Source: Apopatosoma sp963618495 (GTDB lineage Bacteria; Bacillota; Clostridia; Oscillospirales; CAG-272). From it: DNA of 64,000 bases. The notes under the pieces were generated by a model, which saw only the letters and a list, made by a program, of their open reading frames with translations, made no database searches and was not told the DNA's origin. A program made the position numbers and the translations under genes. The stretch covers positions 3,489 through 67,488 of the forward strand of contig CAVESF010000008.1 in the NCBI GenBank assembly GCA_963618495.1, read 5' to 3'. This document shows, one piece after another, positions 24,042 through 32,322 of this stretch (within the stretch, counting starts at the first letter, position 1; each line of letters opens with the position of its first letter).

Positions 24042-25424
24042 TCAGACCATCTCTTCGGGATGGAATACCTCATCGAATTTTTCAGCCGTGAGGAAGCCGA
24101 GTTCAACACACGCTTCTTTCAGCGAAATATTGTCCTTATATGCTTTCTTCGCCGTCTTTGCCGCGTTTTCATATCCGATATAGGGATTGAGCGCGGTGAC
24201 AAGCATGAGCGAATTGTGCAGATTGTGATACATCTTGTCCTTATTTGCCGTGATGCCGACAGCGCAGTTATTATTGAACGAAACTATCGCCTCGGCAAGC
24301 AGGCGCGCGGACTGCAGAAAATTGTATGCGGCGACGGGCATGAACACATTCAGCTCGAAGTTGCCCTGAGAAGCCGCCATTCCGACAGCGACATCATTTC
24401 CCATAACCTGAACGGCTACCATCGTCACTGCCTCGCACTGGGTGGGATTCACCTTACCGGGCATTATCGATGAGCCGGGCTCGTTTTCGGGAATATGAAT
24501 CTCTCCCAGCCCGTCGCGCGGACCGCTTGCGAGCCAGCGGACATCGTTTGCTATCTTCATCATATCGCAGGCGGTCGCCTTTATCGCTCCGTGAGCAAAT
24601 ACAAGCTCGTCCTTTGATGTGAGCGCATGGAATTTGTTCTCCGCCGTTACAAAAGGCTTGCCTGTGAGCGCGGCGACCTTTGCGGCTACAAGCTCGGAAA
24701 AGCCTTTCGGCGCATTGAGACCCGTGCCGACAGCCGTTCCGCCGAGCGCAAGCTCATGGAGCGGCTTTGCCGCCATGCGCAGAAGCTCCGCGTCGCGCTC
24801 GAGACTGCTTCTCCAGCCGGAAATCTCCTGGCTGAATTTTATCGGCGTGGCATCCTGAAGGTGCGTTCTGCCGGATTTGACTATTCCCTCGTTCTCTGCC
24901 TCAAGGCGCCTGAATGTAGCTATCAGCAGTTCTATTGCGGGGAGCAGCTTGTCCTCTATCGCAATCACGGCGGAAATATGCATTGCCGTCGGGAATGTGT
25001 CGTTGGAGGACTGACTCATATTGATATCGTCGTTCGGATGGCAGAGCTTTTCGCCCGCTATCTGATTTGCGCGGTTTGCTATAACCTCGTTCGCATTCAT
25101 ATTGGACTGCGTACCCGAGCCCGTCTGCCATACGACAAGCGGAAAATTGTCATTGAGCTTGCCGGCGATTACCTCATCGCAGGCGGCGGAAATGGCTTCG
25201 AGCTTCTTTGCCGTCATCTTCTCGGGCTTCAGCTCCGAGTTTGCGAGCGCCGCCGCTTTTTTGAGTATGCCGAAAGCATGCGTTATCTCGCGCGGCATCG
25301 TTTCGATATCGACGCCTATCTTGAAGTTTTCATGGCTCCTCTGTGTCTGCGCCGCCCAGAGCTTGTCGGCAGGCACTTTCATTTCACCCATTGAATCGTG
25401 TTCTATACGGTATTCCATCTTCAT
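24042..25424 (-). CDS. fumC: Class II fumarate hydratase
   Basis: A 460-residue fumarase of the aspartase/fumarase superfamily, interconverting malate and fumarate without an Fe-S cluster. Visible signatures are the SGSGTQSNMNANEV region near residue 100, SSNDTFPTAMH, the general-base loop GRTHLQDATP (about 185-194), and the mobile signature loop GSSIMPGKVNP near 318-328. The Arg/Lys pattern and full-length N-terminus favour fumarase over aspartase. 12 bases from mdh, 24 bases from hdrB. Confidence 0.93.
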   Translation of the reverse strand: MKMEYRIEHDSMGEMKVPADKLWAAQTQRSHENFKIGVDIETMPREITHAFGILKKAAALANSELKPEKMTAKKLEAISAACDEVIAGKLNDNFPLVVWQTGSGTQSNMNANEVIANRANQIAGEKLCHPNDDINMSQSSNDTFPTAMHISAVIAIEDKLLPAIELLIATFRRLEAENEGIVKSGRTHLQDATPIKFSQEISGWRSSLERDAELLRMAAKPLHELALGGTAVGTGLNAPKGFSELVAAKVAALTGKPFVTAENKFHALTSKDELVFAHGAIKATACDMMKIANDVRWLASGPRDGLGEIHIPENEPGSSIMPGKVNPTQCEAVTMVAVQVMGNDVAVGMAASQGNFELNVFMPVAAYNFLQSARLLAEAIVSFNNNCAVGITANKDKMYHNLHNSLMLVTALNPYIGYENAAKTAKKAYKDNISLKEACVELGFLTAEKFDEVFHPEEMV

Positions 25425-25436
25425 CGCTCCTTAATT

Positions 25437-26381
25437 TCAGATTTCGATGCTGTTTATAACATTTTTCAGAGTTTCCGCGCTGTAGCGAAGCTTCGATATC
25501 TCTTCATCCGTGAGAGGAATATTCACCTTTCCGCGGATACCGCCGTCTCTGACAAGCGTGAGCGTGCTGAGGCAGACATCTTCTATTCCGTATTCGCCGT
25601 GCATCATCGTGGAAACCGTCATCGTCGTATCGAGACCGCCGAGCAGGCACTTGCAGATGTGACATACGGAAACGGATACGGCATAGAATGTCGCGCCCTT
25701 GCGGGCAATGACTCTTCCGCCGGATTTTCTTACATACTGCTCAACCTCATCGAGGTCAAGCTCGGGACGTTCGATGCCGGGAGTGATAATGAGTCTGCCG
25801 CAGTCCTTTATCGGAACGTTTGAAATATTGGCTACCGACCACGGAATGAAAGAAGAGTCGCCATGCTCACCGAAAACATAGGCATGAACATTGCTCTGAT
25901 TGATATCATAGTATTCCGAGAGTCTCGCACGCAGGCGTGCGGTGTCGAGTATCGTTCCCGAGCCGATGATATGATTTTCGGGAATGTCCGAAAACTTGTG
26001 GAAAGTATACGTCAGGATGTCAACGGGATTGCTGACTATTATGTATACGGCGTTCGGTGCGTATTTTGTAATCTCGGGGATAATGCTCTTTGTGATGTTT
26101 ACATTCGTCTGGGCAAGCTCAAGTCTTGTCTGACCGGGCTTTCTTGCGATACCCGATGTGAGGATGACTATGTCGGAATCAGCCGCATCGCGATAGTCGC
26201 CCGCATAAACCGAGCATGCATTGCAGAAAGGTGTTCCCTGGCGGATATCGAGTGCTTCGCCGAGCGCTTTCTCGCTGTTGATGTCGATCATAACGATCTC
26301 AGAGGCAAGCCCCATGACTGTAAGCGTATAGGCAATGGTGGAACCTACGCTTCCGGTTCCGATGATGGAAATTTTGTTCAT
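25437..26381 (-). CDS. mdh: Malate dehydrogenase of the lactate/malate dehydrogenase family
   Basis: A 314-residue NAD-dependent 2-hydroxyacid dehydrogenase. The Rossmann motif GTGSVGS is at 8-14, and Asp33 at the end of the second strand favours NAD over NADP. The active-site loop reads ARKPGQTR: Arg80 stands where lactate dehydrogenases have Gln (position 102 in LDH numbering), which is the main residue selecting malate/oxaloacetate. The catalytic GEHGDSSF is near 170. The body otherwise looks LDH-like. First gene of the operon, followed by fumC, which supports malate as substrate. Confidence 0.85.
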   Translation of the reverse strand: MNKISIIGTGSVGSTIAYTLTVMGLASEIVMIDINSEKALGEALDIRQGTPFCNACSVYAGDYRDAADSDIVILTSGIARKPGQTRLELAQTNVNITKSIIPEITKYAPNAVYIIVSNPVDILTYTFHKFSDIPENHIIGSGTILDTARLRARLSEYYDINQSNVHAYVFGEHGDSSFIPWSVANISNVPIKDCGRLIITPGIERPELDLDEVEQYVRKSGGRVIARKGATFYAVSVSVCHICKCLLGGLDTTMTVSTMMHGEYGIEDVCLSTLTLVRDGGIRGKVNIPLTDEEISKLRYSAETLKNVINSIEI

Positions 26382-26459
26382 GACTTTTTTCTCCTGTTAA
26401 GTAGTTTTTTCAGCCTTGATTTTTGTCGTATATTATATAACAACATTATTTCAGTGTAT

Positions 26460-26488
26460 ATTATATCGCAGTTTGTCGCATTTGTAAA
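26460..26488 (-). promoter_or_regulatory. Promoter of the mdh-fumC-hdrBCA-flx-frdBA operon
   Basis: On the minus strand TTTACA (26488-26483), 17 bases, TATAAT (26465-26460), about 79 bases upstream of the mdh ATG. A 14-base palindrome ATATATCGATATAT lies upstream at 26515-26528, and an imperfect TTGT...ACAA repeat lies between the promoter and the gene (about 26424-26444). Either could be an operator; neither matches a motif I can name with confidence. The rest of 26529-26652 holds no gene. Confidence 0.7.
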
Positions 26489-26652
26489 GTCCCTTTTTTT
26501 CATATCAGTTATATATATATCGATATATGTAGGAACTATACGAAAAAAGGTGAAAAAACGCCCTTTTTTGCAGGGTAAAATTTCCCCGCCGCGGCATGAT
26601 TTTCGCAATTTCCGTGATATTGCATCTGTACGGCAGAGACGGATTTCGGCGA

Positions 26653-26803
26653 GAGAAAAAGTGAATATAATAAAATGCAGGCAATCCGCGAGAGGATTGC
26701 CTGCATTCATTAAAACCGATATTACTGAAAAGTTTAAGTTTTCATAAATGTCTTTACCCAATAAAAACATTTACCTCTTCACTTTTTCGGTCTGCACTTT
26801 TTT
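26653..26803 (-). repeat. Dispersed ~150-bp MITE-like element, copy 1 (contains terminator)
   Basis: On the minus strand this stretch is about five-sixths identical by eye to 63283-63432. It starts with GTGCAGACCGAAAAAGTGAA and ends with TTCACTTTTTCTC, giving 11-bp inverted ends (GAAAAAGTGAA). Inside is a perfect hairpin, ATGCAGGCAATCC/GGATTGCCTGCAT (26706-26694 and 26687-26675), followed by TTTTATTAT, which should terminate the permease operon. It begins about 10 bases after the last permease stop codon. Confidence 0.75.
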
Positions 26804-26812
26804 AGCAGCTGA

Positions 26813-27865
26813 TTACATGCCGCCAAAGCCGGAATGTTCAATACCCTGTACCAGATATCTCTGACAGAAGAGATACATTATCATCAGCGGAGCAATAACC
26901 ATAAGACCTGCCGTATTTCTTACAGCAACCTTATAGGTATCGACGCTTGCACCTGCAAGAGAGCTGAGCGTATCGAGCGTTGGAGGCATTGTCTGCCAGA
27001 ACTTCGAGCTTGTCAGAAGTATCGTGTCAGACGAGGGCATGAATGTGCTTGTGTAGAAAATATCCGTCCACTGCCATGAGAACGAAAGTATGAATACCGT
27101 GATAAGCATCGGTACAGATACGGGAAGTATGATGTGGAAGAATGTCTTTATCGGACCGTAACCGTCAACATACGAGGATTCCTCAAGCTCATCGGGAATG
27201 CCGCGATAGAACTGCCTCATTATGTAGATAAAGAGTCCGTTCTTGAAAGCAAGACCTGTGAGTGAAAGAAGAATTATCGGCACGAATGTATTGAGCAGAC
27301 CCGTGCTCATTCCGAGAGCATCATAAAGTCCCGTTTTGTTGAAGAGACCGAAGATATCAAAGAAAGCAAACTTCTGAACGAGAGAAGAAGCTATCATCTG
27401 CGGAGGTACAATCATCGTGAAGATAACGAGCAGGAAGAGCGCGTTATTGCCTTTGAATTTGAACTTGGCAAATCCATAGCCGATGAAAGCACAGATAAAC
27501 ATCTGAAGTCCGCCGCAAACAAGCGATATCAGCGTTGTATTGAGCAGTGCTCTGAAATAATGGTTTTCCGTGATAAGATATTTGTAGATATCCAGCGTAG
27601 GATATTTCGGAATCATCTTTACATCGGACTGAATAAAGTCTGTCGGGCTCATGAACGAAGAAGAAATCTTCGAGAAGAACGGGAACAGAATGATATAAGA
27701 AAGACCGAGAAGAAGCACAAATCTGAAAACAGCCACGAGAATCTTCTTATAGAAGAAGGCATTCAGATATTTTGCTTTCAGACGCTGTGCGAGAGGAGTT
27801 CTGTCAAACTCTACGCGAATTTTATTCTTGGTTTCTTTTTTAACCTTTGGCATATTGTTATCCAT
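26813..27865 (-). CDS. Carbohydrate ABC transporter permease (MalG-type)
   Basis: A 350-residue inner-membrane permease with six predicted helices and a cytosolic N-terminal tail of about 40 residues. The coupling (EAA) loop reads EESSYVDGYGPIKTFF, followed by IILPVSVP, as in MalG-like subunits. It is the last gene of a seven-gene operon and pairs with the MalF-type gene upstream. No ATPase gene lies in the operon, so a shared MsmK-like ATPase is presumably used. Substrate unknown. Confidence 0.88.
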   Translation of the reverse strand: MDNNMPKVKKETKNKIRVEFDRTPLAQRLKAKYLNAFFYKKILVAVFRFVLLLGLSYIILFPFFSKISSSFMSPTDFIQSDVKMIPKYPTLDIYKYLITENHYFRALLNTTLISLVCGGLQMFICAFIGYGFAKFKFKGNNALFLLVIFTMIVPPQMIASSLVQKFAFFDIFGLFNKTGLYDALGMSTGLLNTFVPIILLSLTGLAFKNGLFIYIMRQFYRGIPDELEESSYVDGYGPIKTFFHIILPVSVPMLITVFILSFSWQWTDIFYTSTFMPSSDTILLTSSKFWQTMPPTLDTLSSLAGASVDTYKVAVRNTAGLMVIAPLMIMYLFCQRYLVQGIEHSGFGGM

Positions 27866-27882
27866 TTATATCCCCTCCCCTC

Positions 27883-28896
27883 TCAGTCATTTCTGCGCTG
27901 GTAGAACACGAATGTTCTGCATATACCGAATACTATGACAAGCATGAGTATTACGAGCGCGAAGTAAATCCAGCAAGCTGCCGACTGAACAGTGTCAACG
28001 GATGTCATCGAGCCGCCGCTCTTATTCAGAATGAAGCTCATAACCTTGTTTGATTCCGCCGTGAACGAGTCGATAACCGTATAAACAGAGTTTGCGAGAA
28101 TCATCGGGCTTATCATCGGGAATGTTATCTTCCAGAAAGTTTCCCATGCCGTTGCGCCCTCCATCTGGCACGATTCGTAAATCGAGGGAGAGATGGACTG
28201 AAGTCCCGAGAGGAATATCAGCATCTGAACGCCGGAGCGGTTTACTATATTGTAAATATCATTTACAAGCTGTACGACTACATCCACAAACTTTGATGCT
28301 ATACCGAGGTTTTGGAAAGCCGCCGTCAGATCCATCGCGGAAACGAAGCTTGTTCCGCCGTCTACCATACCCATGTCAAGTCCTTCAAGACTGCTCATGC
28401 TTGTGATGATGGCGTTGCCGTTGTCTATCTTTGCGATAATGCCCGCGCCGATAACGACAGGGATAAAGAATATCGCACGGAATGCCGCTCTGCCGACCAT
28501 CTTCTGGTTCAGAAGAACCGCTACGAAGAGCGAGAGAAGAATGATAGCCACTATCTCTACGACCTGGTCAAAGAAGCTGGTGAAGAGAAATTCCTTGAAA
28601 AGGATACCCTGCTCGGCGTCAACCGTGAGGTTGAGCGCCGCTTTGTAGTTTGCAAGTCCTACCCACTGGAGCTGGTATCCGAAGCCCTCGAGAGCCGAGA
28701 GCTGTCTGTAGTCTGCCACGCTGTAGCAAAGAGATTCCCATATGGCCGATGCATAGATGAATACGAGACCTATAACAAACGGTGCTACGAATATCCAGCC
28801 TACTCTCGACTTTTTCTCTGTCAGAGAGGCATGAGGCGTGAAAAAGTTTTTAAGCTTTGTTCCGAAGCTTGTTTTTTCTGTTGTCTTGTTGCTCAT
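27883..28896 (-). CDS. Sugar ABC transporter permease (MalF-type)
   Basis: A 337-residue membrane protein. After a charged N-terminus, the first helix (VGWIFVAPFVIGLVFIY) is near residue 30. The EAA loop is near residue 245 (ESCQMEGATAWETFWKIT, then FPMISP). A ~50-residue segment with few hydrophobic residues around 150-200 could be a small extracellular domain. Partner of the MalG-type gene 17 bases downstream. Confidence 0.88.
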   Translation of the reverse strand: MSNKTTEKTSFGTKLKNFFTPHASLTEKKSRVGWIFVAPFVIGLVFIYASAIWESLCYSVADYRQLSALEGFGYQLQWVGLANYKAALNLTVDAEQGILFKEFLFTSFFDQVVEIVAIILLSLFVAVLLNQKMVGRAAFRAIFFIPVVIGAGIIAKIDNGNAIITSMSSLEGLDMGMVDGGTSFVSAMDLTAAFQNLGIASKFVDVVVQLVNDIYNIVNRSGVQMLIFLSGLQSISPSIYESCQMEGATAWETFWKITFPMISPMILANSVYTVIDSFTAESNKVMSFILNKSGGSMTSVDTVQSAACWIYFALVILMLVIVFGICRTFVFYQRRND

Positions 28897-28914
28897 TTAT
28901 ATTCACCTCTCCTT

Positions 28915-31900
28915 TCAGTCAATTTTGATATAGCTTCTTGCGGCTATAAGCTCATATCTCGTATCGGAAACCTTGACGATTACACTGCCTGTAGTGTAGT
29001 TTACAAACATTGTCTTACCGTCCGCCATGGTCACTCTTACGATGTCTGTGCTGTTGGTAGCCATTGCGGAAAGCGCAGACTCGATGTTTTCCTTGGCACG
29101 TGCTATCTGCGAGCTTGAACCGGAAGCAAGTGCCTTTTCAAGCGCTTCGTAAAGCTTGCTGAAGCTTGCGGCTCCCTTTGTTGTAGGTGTCTGCGCCGTA
29201 ACAACCTCAGAGCTCTTCGGTGCAAAGGTCTTGCCATCTGCGTCTTTCGCATTGATAAAGCTGTTAGCCTCGAGAACTATAGCCTTGCCGTCCACATAAA
29301 CAGTTACATCAAATGAGTTGTAGTTGATATAGAATGTTGTTTCGCCCTTGCCGGATGTGTAGGTTACGCTTACCGCATTTCCCACATTGTTTACATCGAT
29401 AAGCTGCTTTACGCTTGTGAGATGCTTCTCGGCGGCCTCGAAAGCGGTTTTCTTTGCCGCTTCGTCTGCAAGCGCGGTGCCTGCCTGTCTGCCGTCGGCA
29501 ATAAGCTTATCCGTATACTCGACAGCCTCATAATATGCTGTCTTTTTCTCCTCGTAATCCCTCTCTGCCGAAGTGAGCTGGTCAAAGAGAACATATGCGT
29601 CATCTGCGGAGAGTCTGAATGATGTCAGATAGCTGTGACCTGTTATCACGGCATTCTGGAGGTTCTTCATTTCATCGTTTACCATGTTGTAATACTTGAC
29701 AACATCGGAATACCATGTCGTGAAGTCTACGGAATAGTAATTGGAAACATCGGTGTAAGTATTCTTGAGCTCGTTTGTATTCTGATATGAAAGGATGAAA
29801 TAGAGTGCGGAGCCGTTTTCTATCGACTTGAGTATTTCATACTTCACATCGCCCGCCATATTGACGGCTGTGCCGGCAAAGTTCTTATATCCGTGGAGCA
29901 CCATGCCTGTGAAAGGAACGGACTGGGAGGATATAGCGAAGCGGCTGTTGTCCATCGGAACCTCGATGAGGTCTGTGATGTACGGGAGCGTATATGCGTT
30001 GCCGCTGGAAGCGATAACCTTGTTATTGTCCTGCTTTATCTTGTTGAGGAGGAAGATTGTATATTCCTTGGAATCCTCACGGGTAAGAGGTCTGTCCATA
30101 TTGAAGTCGGAGTTGAGATCCGTACCGAGTGTGAGAACGGAGATACTGCCTACCTCATACTTCTGATATTTCTTTGCAAACTTCTCATAGAGCGTCATGA
30201 AAGCGGAGGGAGAGACGATGTTTGCGTTACCGAATTTCGTCATTATCTGGTAAACGGGGTCATAGCTGCGCTTTGTGACATATCTGCCGCCCATTGTCTG
30301 AGCCGCGTGCTTCTTGTAGGAGAAGCCGCTTCCCGAGAGGACAGCGTTTGCAAAGTCGAAGTTCGGGAATATGTCTATTCCGTTTTCGGAAGCGAATGAA
30401 AGGAGCTTTGAGAGTCCTTTCTTGCCGCCTACCTCCTTATTCCACTTTACATTTGTCGGATATGTCGGATATTCTATATTGCCGTTTGCAAATCCGGTAA
30501 GAATGAATTTCTGATTTTTGATTCCGCCGTCGGAAAGCATACCGCTCATCGTGATAATATCATCAAATGTCGTCAGCGGAATCGTTTTCACAACGGGGAT
30601 GGAGAGGAATGTGGAATCTATATCAAGTGTACCGAAGCTCTGGATGTAGAGCGGAACGCCCGAGGATGTTTCCTCTGCCGTGAGTCTCGATATCGTGCCT
30701 ACGCGCTCGAGATAATCTCTGTATGCCATAGCCATGCCGATATAGGAGGGCTCATATGATGTTTCGCCGCTCTGCTTTGCGAGATTGGGGTCGGAAAGCA
30801 GGATGTAGCGTATTGCATAGTCGCCGGTATACTTTGTATCCATGCTCTTTGAGATGGAGGAAGCATTACCGAGCGAGCTGCCGAGCGAAACCGTATCGGT
30901 CTGCTTTGCGGAGAAGCTTACATAAACCGTGTTATATTCGCTCTCTGCAGGAGATGCATAGTTGACCCATGCCATATCTCCGAGGCTGGCTGTGATATAA
31001 GCGAAAGATTCGCCGTTCTCGATTATGCCGAAGTAACCTCTCTTGTAGCTTACCGTTTCGGATTTTGCGGGAGCGTTGCTTCGCTCTGTCGTTGTCGTGA
31101 TGCTGTAGTCCTCTGTCAGACCGAATACGGGAAGTCTTGTAACCTCCTGATTTGCGCTGGTGGAGGAAAGATTGTCATAACCGAAGTCCGTGCCGTAAAC
31201 GGGTGTACCCTGAATACCTTTCTTTATAGAGCCGTCCGCATTGTAGTAATTGAGGAGCGTACCGCTTCCGTCGGGTATGAAGATATAGCCGCCGGTCTTT
31301 GTCTTGGTTCCGCTGTTCTTTACGGAGCTGCAGCCGAAATAAGGCAGGGGTGTTATCGATTCGAGAGTGTAGTTTGTTTCGTTGTATCTTACGCTCTTTG
31401 CGGGGATGGACGCGCGGAAGCCGTACTCATCGAAAGTATATTCGATAGCGAGACGGAAGAGCGCGGGCTCTTTTTCGTTTCCTTCGTATCCTGTCAGCTC
31501 ATGGTCGTATTCCAGTTCCTCGTATGTGTACTCGGGACAATACTTTCTTATCAGAGCTTCTATCTGCTTGAGTATCGCGTTTCTGTCAACCGCGAGAGTG
31601 TAGATTTTCATTTCCCTGTTGTTTGCAAGGCAGGGATATGTCTTTCTCCAGCCGTCCACAAGGCTTGCATTAAGTTCGTCTGTCTGGTCCTTGTAGGAAT
31701 AGTGCGATGTCGTAAGGTTGTCGTAAATGAATTTCTCGTCCTTCGTCATCTCGGATGCCTTGGAGTCGAGCACGCTGAGAATCTTTTCCTCAAAGCGGCT
31801 TGCCTCTATCCATCTCGGAAGGAGTCGCTTGGATTCAACGGTACCGAGAGCATACTCCACTCTTATACCGTTTGAAAGCTGGGTATATGATATCTGATCG

Positions 31901-32304
31901 CCGAGCAGAGCCGCATGCTCATAGCTGGACATATAGTAGCTCGTATTTGAGTTGTTGTCCGTATATCTGAGCATTATCTGGCTCATCAGAGAATATCTTA
32001 TCTTCTCTGCGTTTGAGGGCATTGTGTAGTTTGCCGCGATATCATAAGGGTTTGAAAAAGTGTATTCGCCGGTTTTCTTGTCTTTGATGGCAAATTCTCC
32101 GGAAAGCTCATCGAAATACATCTGATAGCCGTACTCATCGCTGTCGTAAACAAGCTTCATTGTATCGACCTTTGCTTTTTCCGATTCATATACCGTCTTG
32201 TAATAATCATCTATCACAAGGTCAGCCGCGAAAACAGGCACAGAGAGCGCTGTTATGAGCATGATAACAGCAAGAAGAGCCGATATAAACTTTATTTTTT
32301 TCAT
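28915..32304 (-). CDS. Large secreted protein, DUF5696-like, possibly glycosidase-related
   Basis: A 1129-residue protein with an N-terminal signal peptide (cleavage after PVFA, about residue 26) and no sortase motif. From memory it resembles the DUF5696 family found beside sugar ABC transporter genes in Clostridia; this was not verified. Residues about 70-490 look like beta-rich, large glycoside-binding sheets. The region about 560-850 alternates strands and helices and contains segments such as NGIDIFPNFDF and LTLGTDLNSDFNMDRPL, suggesting a TIM-barrel-like glycosidase fold. A coiled helical region and small beta domains follow to the end. Candidate acid residues are present but I cannot assign catalytic ones. 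Substrate unknown. Confidence 0.6.
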   Translation of the reverse strand: MKKIKFISALLAVIMLITALSVPVFAADLVIDDYYKTVYESEKAKVDTMKLVYDSDEYGYQMYFDELSGEFAIKDKKTGEYTFSNPYDIAANYTMPSNAEKIRYSLMSQIMLRYTDNNSNTSYYMSSYEHAALLGDQISYTQLSNGIRVEYALGTVESKRLLPRWIEASRFEEKILSVLDSKASEMTKDEKFIYDNLTTSHYSYKDQTDELNASLVDGWRKTYPCLANNREMKIYTLAVDRNAILKQIEALIRKYCPEYTYEELEYDHELTGYEGNEKEPALFRLAIEYTFDEYGFRASIPAKSVRYNETNYTLESITPLPYFGCSSVKNSGTKTKTGGYIFIPDGSGTLLNYYNADGSIKKGIQGTPVYGTDFGYDNLSSTSANQEVTRLPVFGLTEDYSITTTTERSNAPAKSETVSYKRGYFGIIENGESFAYITASLGDMAWVNYASPAESEYNTVYVSFSAKQTDTVSLGSSLGNASSISKSMDTKYTGDYAIRYILLSDPNLAKQSGETSYEPSYIGMAMAYRDYLERVGTISRLTAEETSSGVPLYIQSFGTLDIDSTFLSIPVVKTIPLTTFDDIITMSGMLSDGGIKNQKFILTGFANGNIEYPTYPTNVKWNKEVGGKKGLSKLLSFASENGIDIFPNFDFANAVLSGSGFSYKKHAAQTMGGRYVTKRSYDPVYQIMTKFGNANIVSPSAFMTLYEKFAKKYQKYEVGSISVLTLGTDLNSDFNMDRPLTREDSKEYTIFLLNKIKQDNNKVIASSGNAYTLPYITDLIEVPMDNSRFAISSQSVPFTGMVLHGYKNFAGTAVNMAGDVKYEILKSIENGSALYFILSYQNTNELKNTYTDVSNYYSVDFTTWYSDVVKYYNMVNDEMKNLQNAVITGHSYLTSFRLSADDAYVLFDQLTSAERDYEEKKTAYYEAVEYTDKLIADGRQAGTALADEAAKKTAFEAAEKHLTSVKQLIDVNNVGNAVSVTYTSGKGETTFYINYNSFDVTVYVDGKAIVLEANSFINAKDADGKTFAPKSSEVVTAQTPTTKGAASFSKLYEALEKALASGSSSQIARAKENIESALSAMATNSTDIVRVTMADGKTMFVNYTTGSVIVKVSDTRYELIAARSYIKID

Positions 32305-32322
32305 TTCGTTCTCCCTCCTTGC

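Noticed and set aside
26424..26444. Rex-type operator after the mdh promoter
   Set aside because: The TTGT and ACAA halves are about three bases too far apart for the Rex consensus and the inner bases do not match; kept only as an imperfect palindrome.
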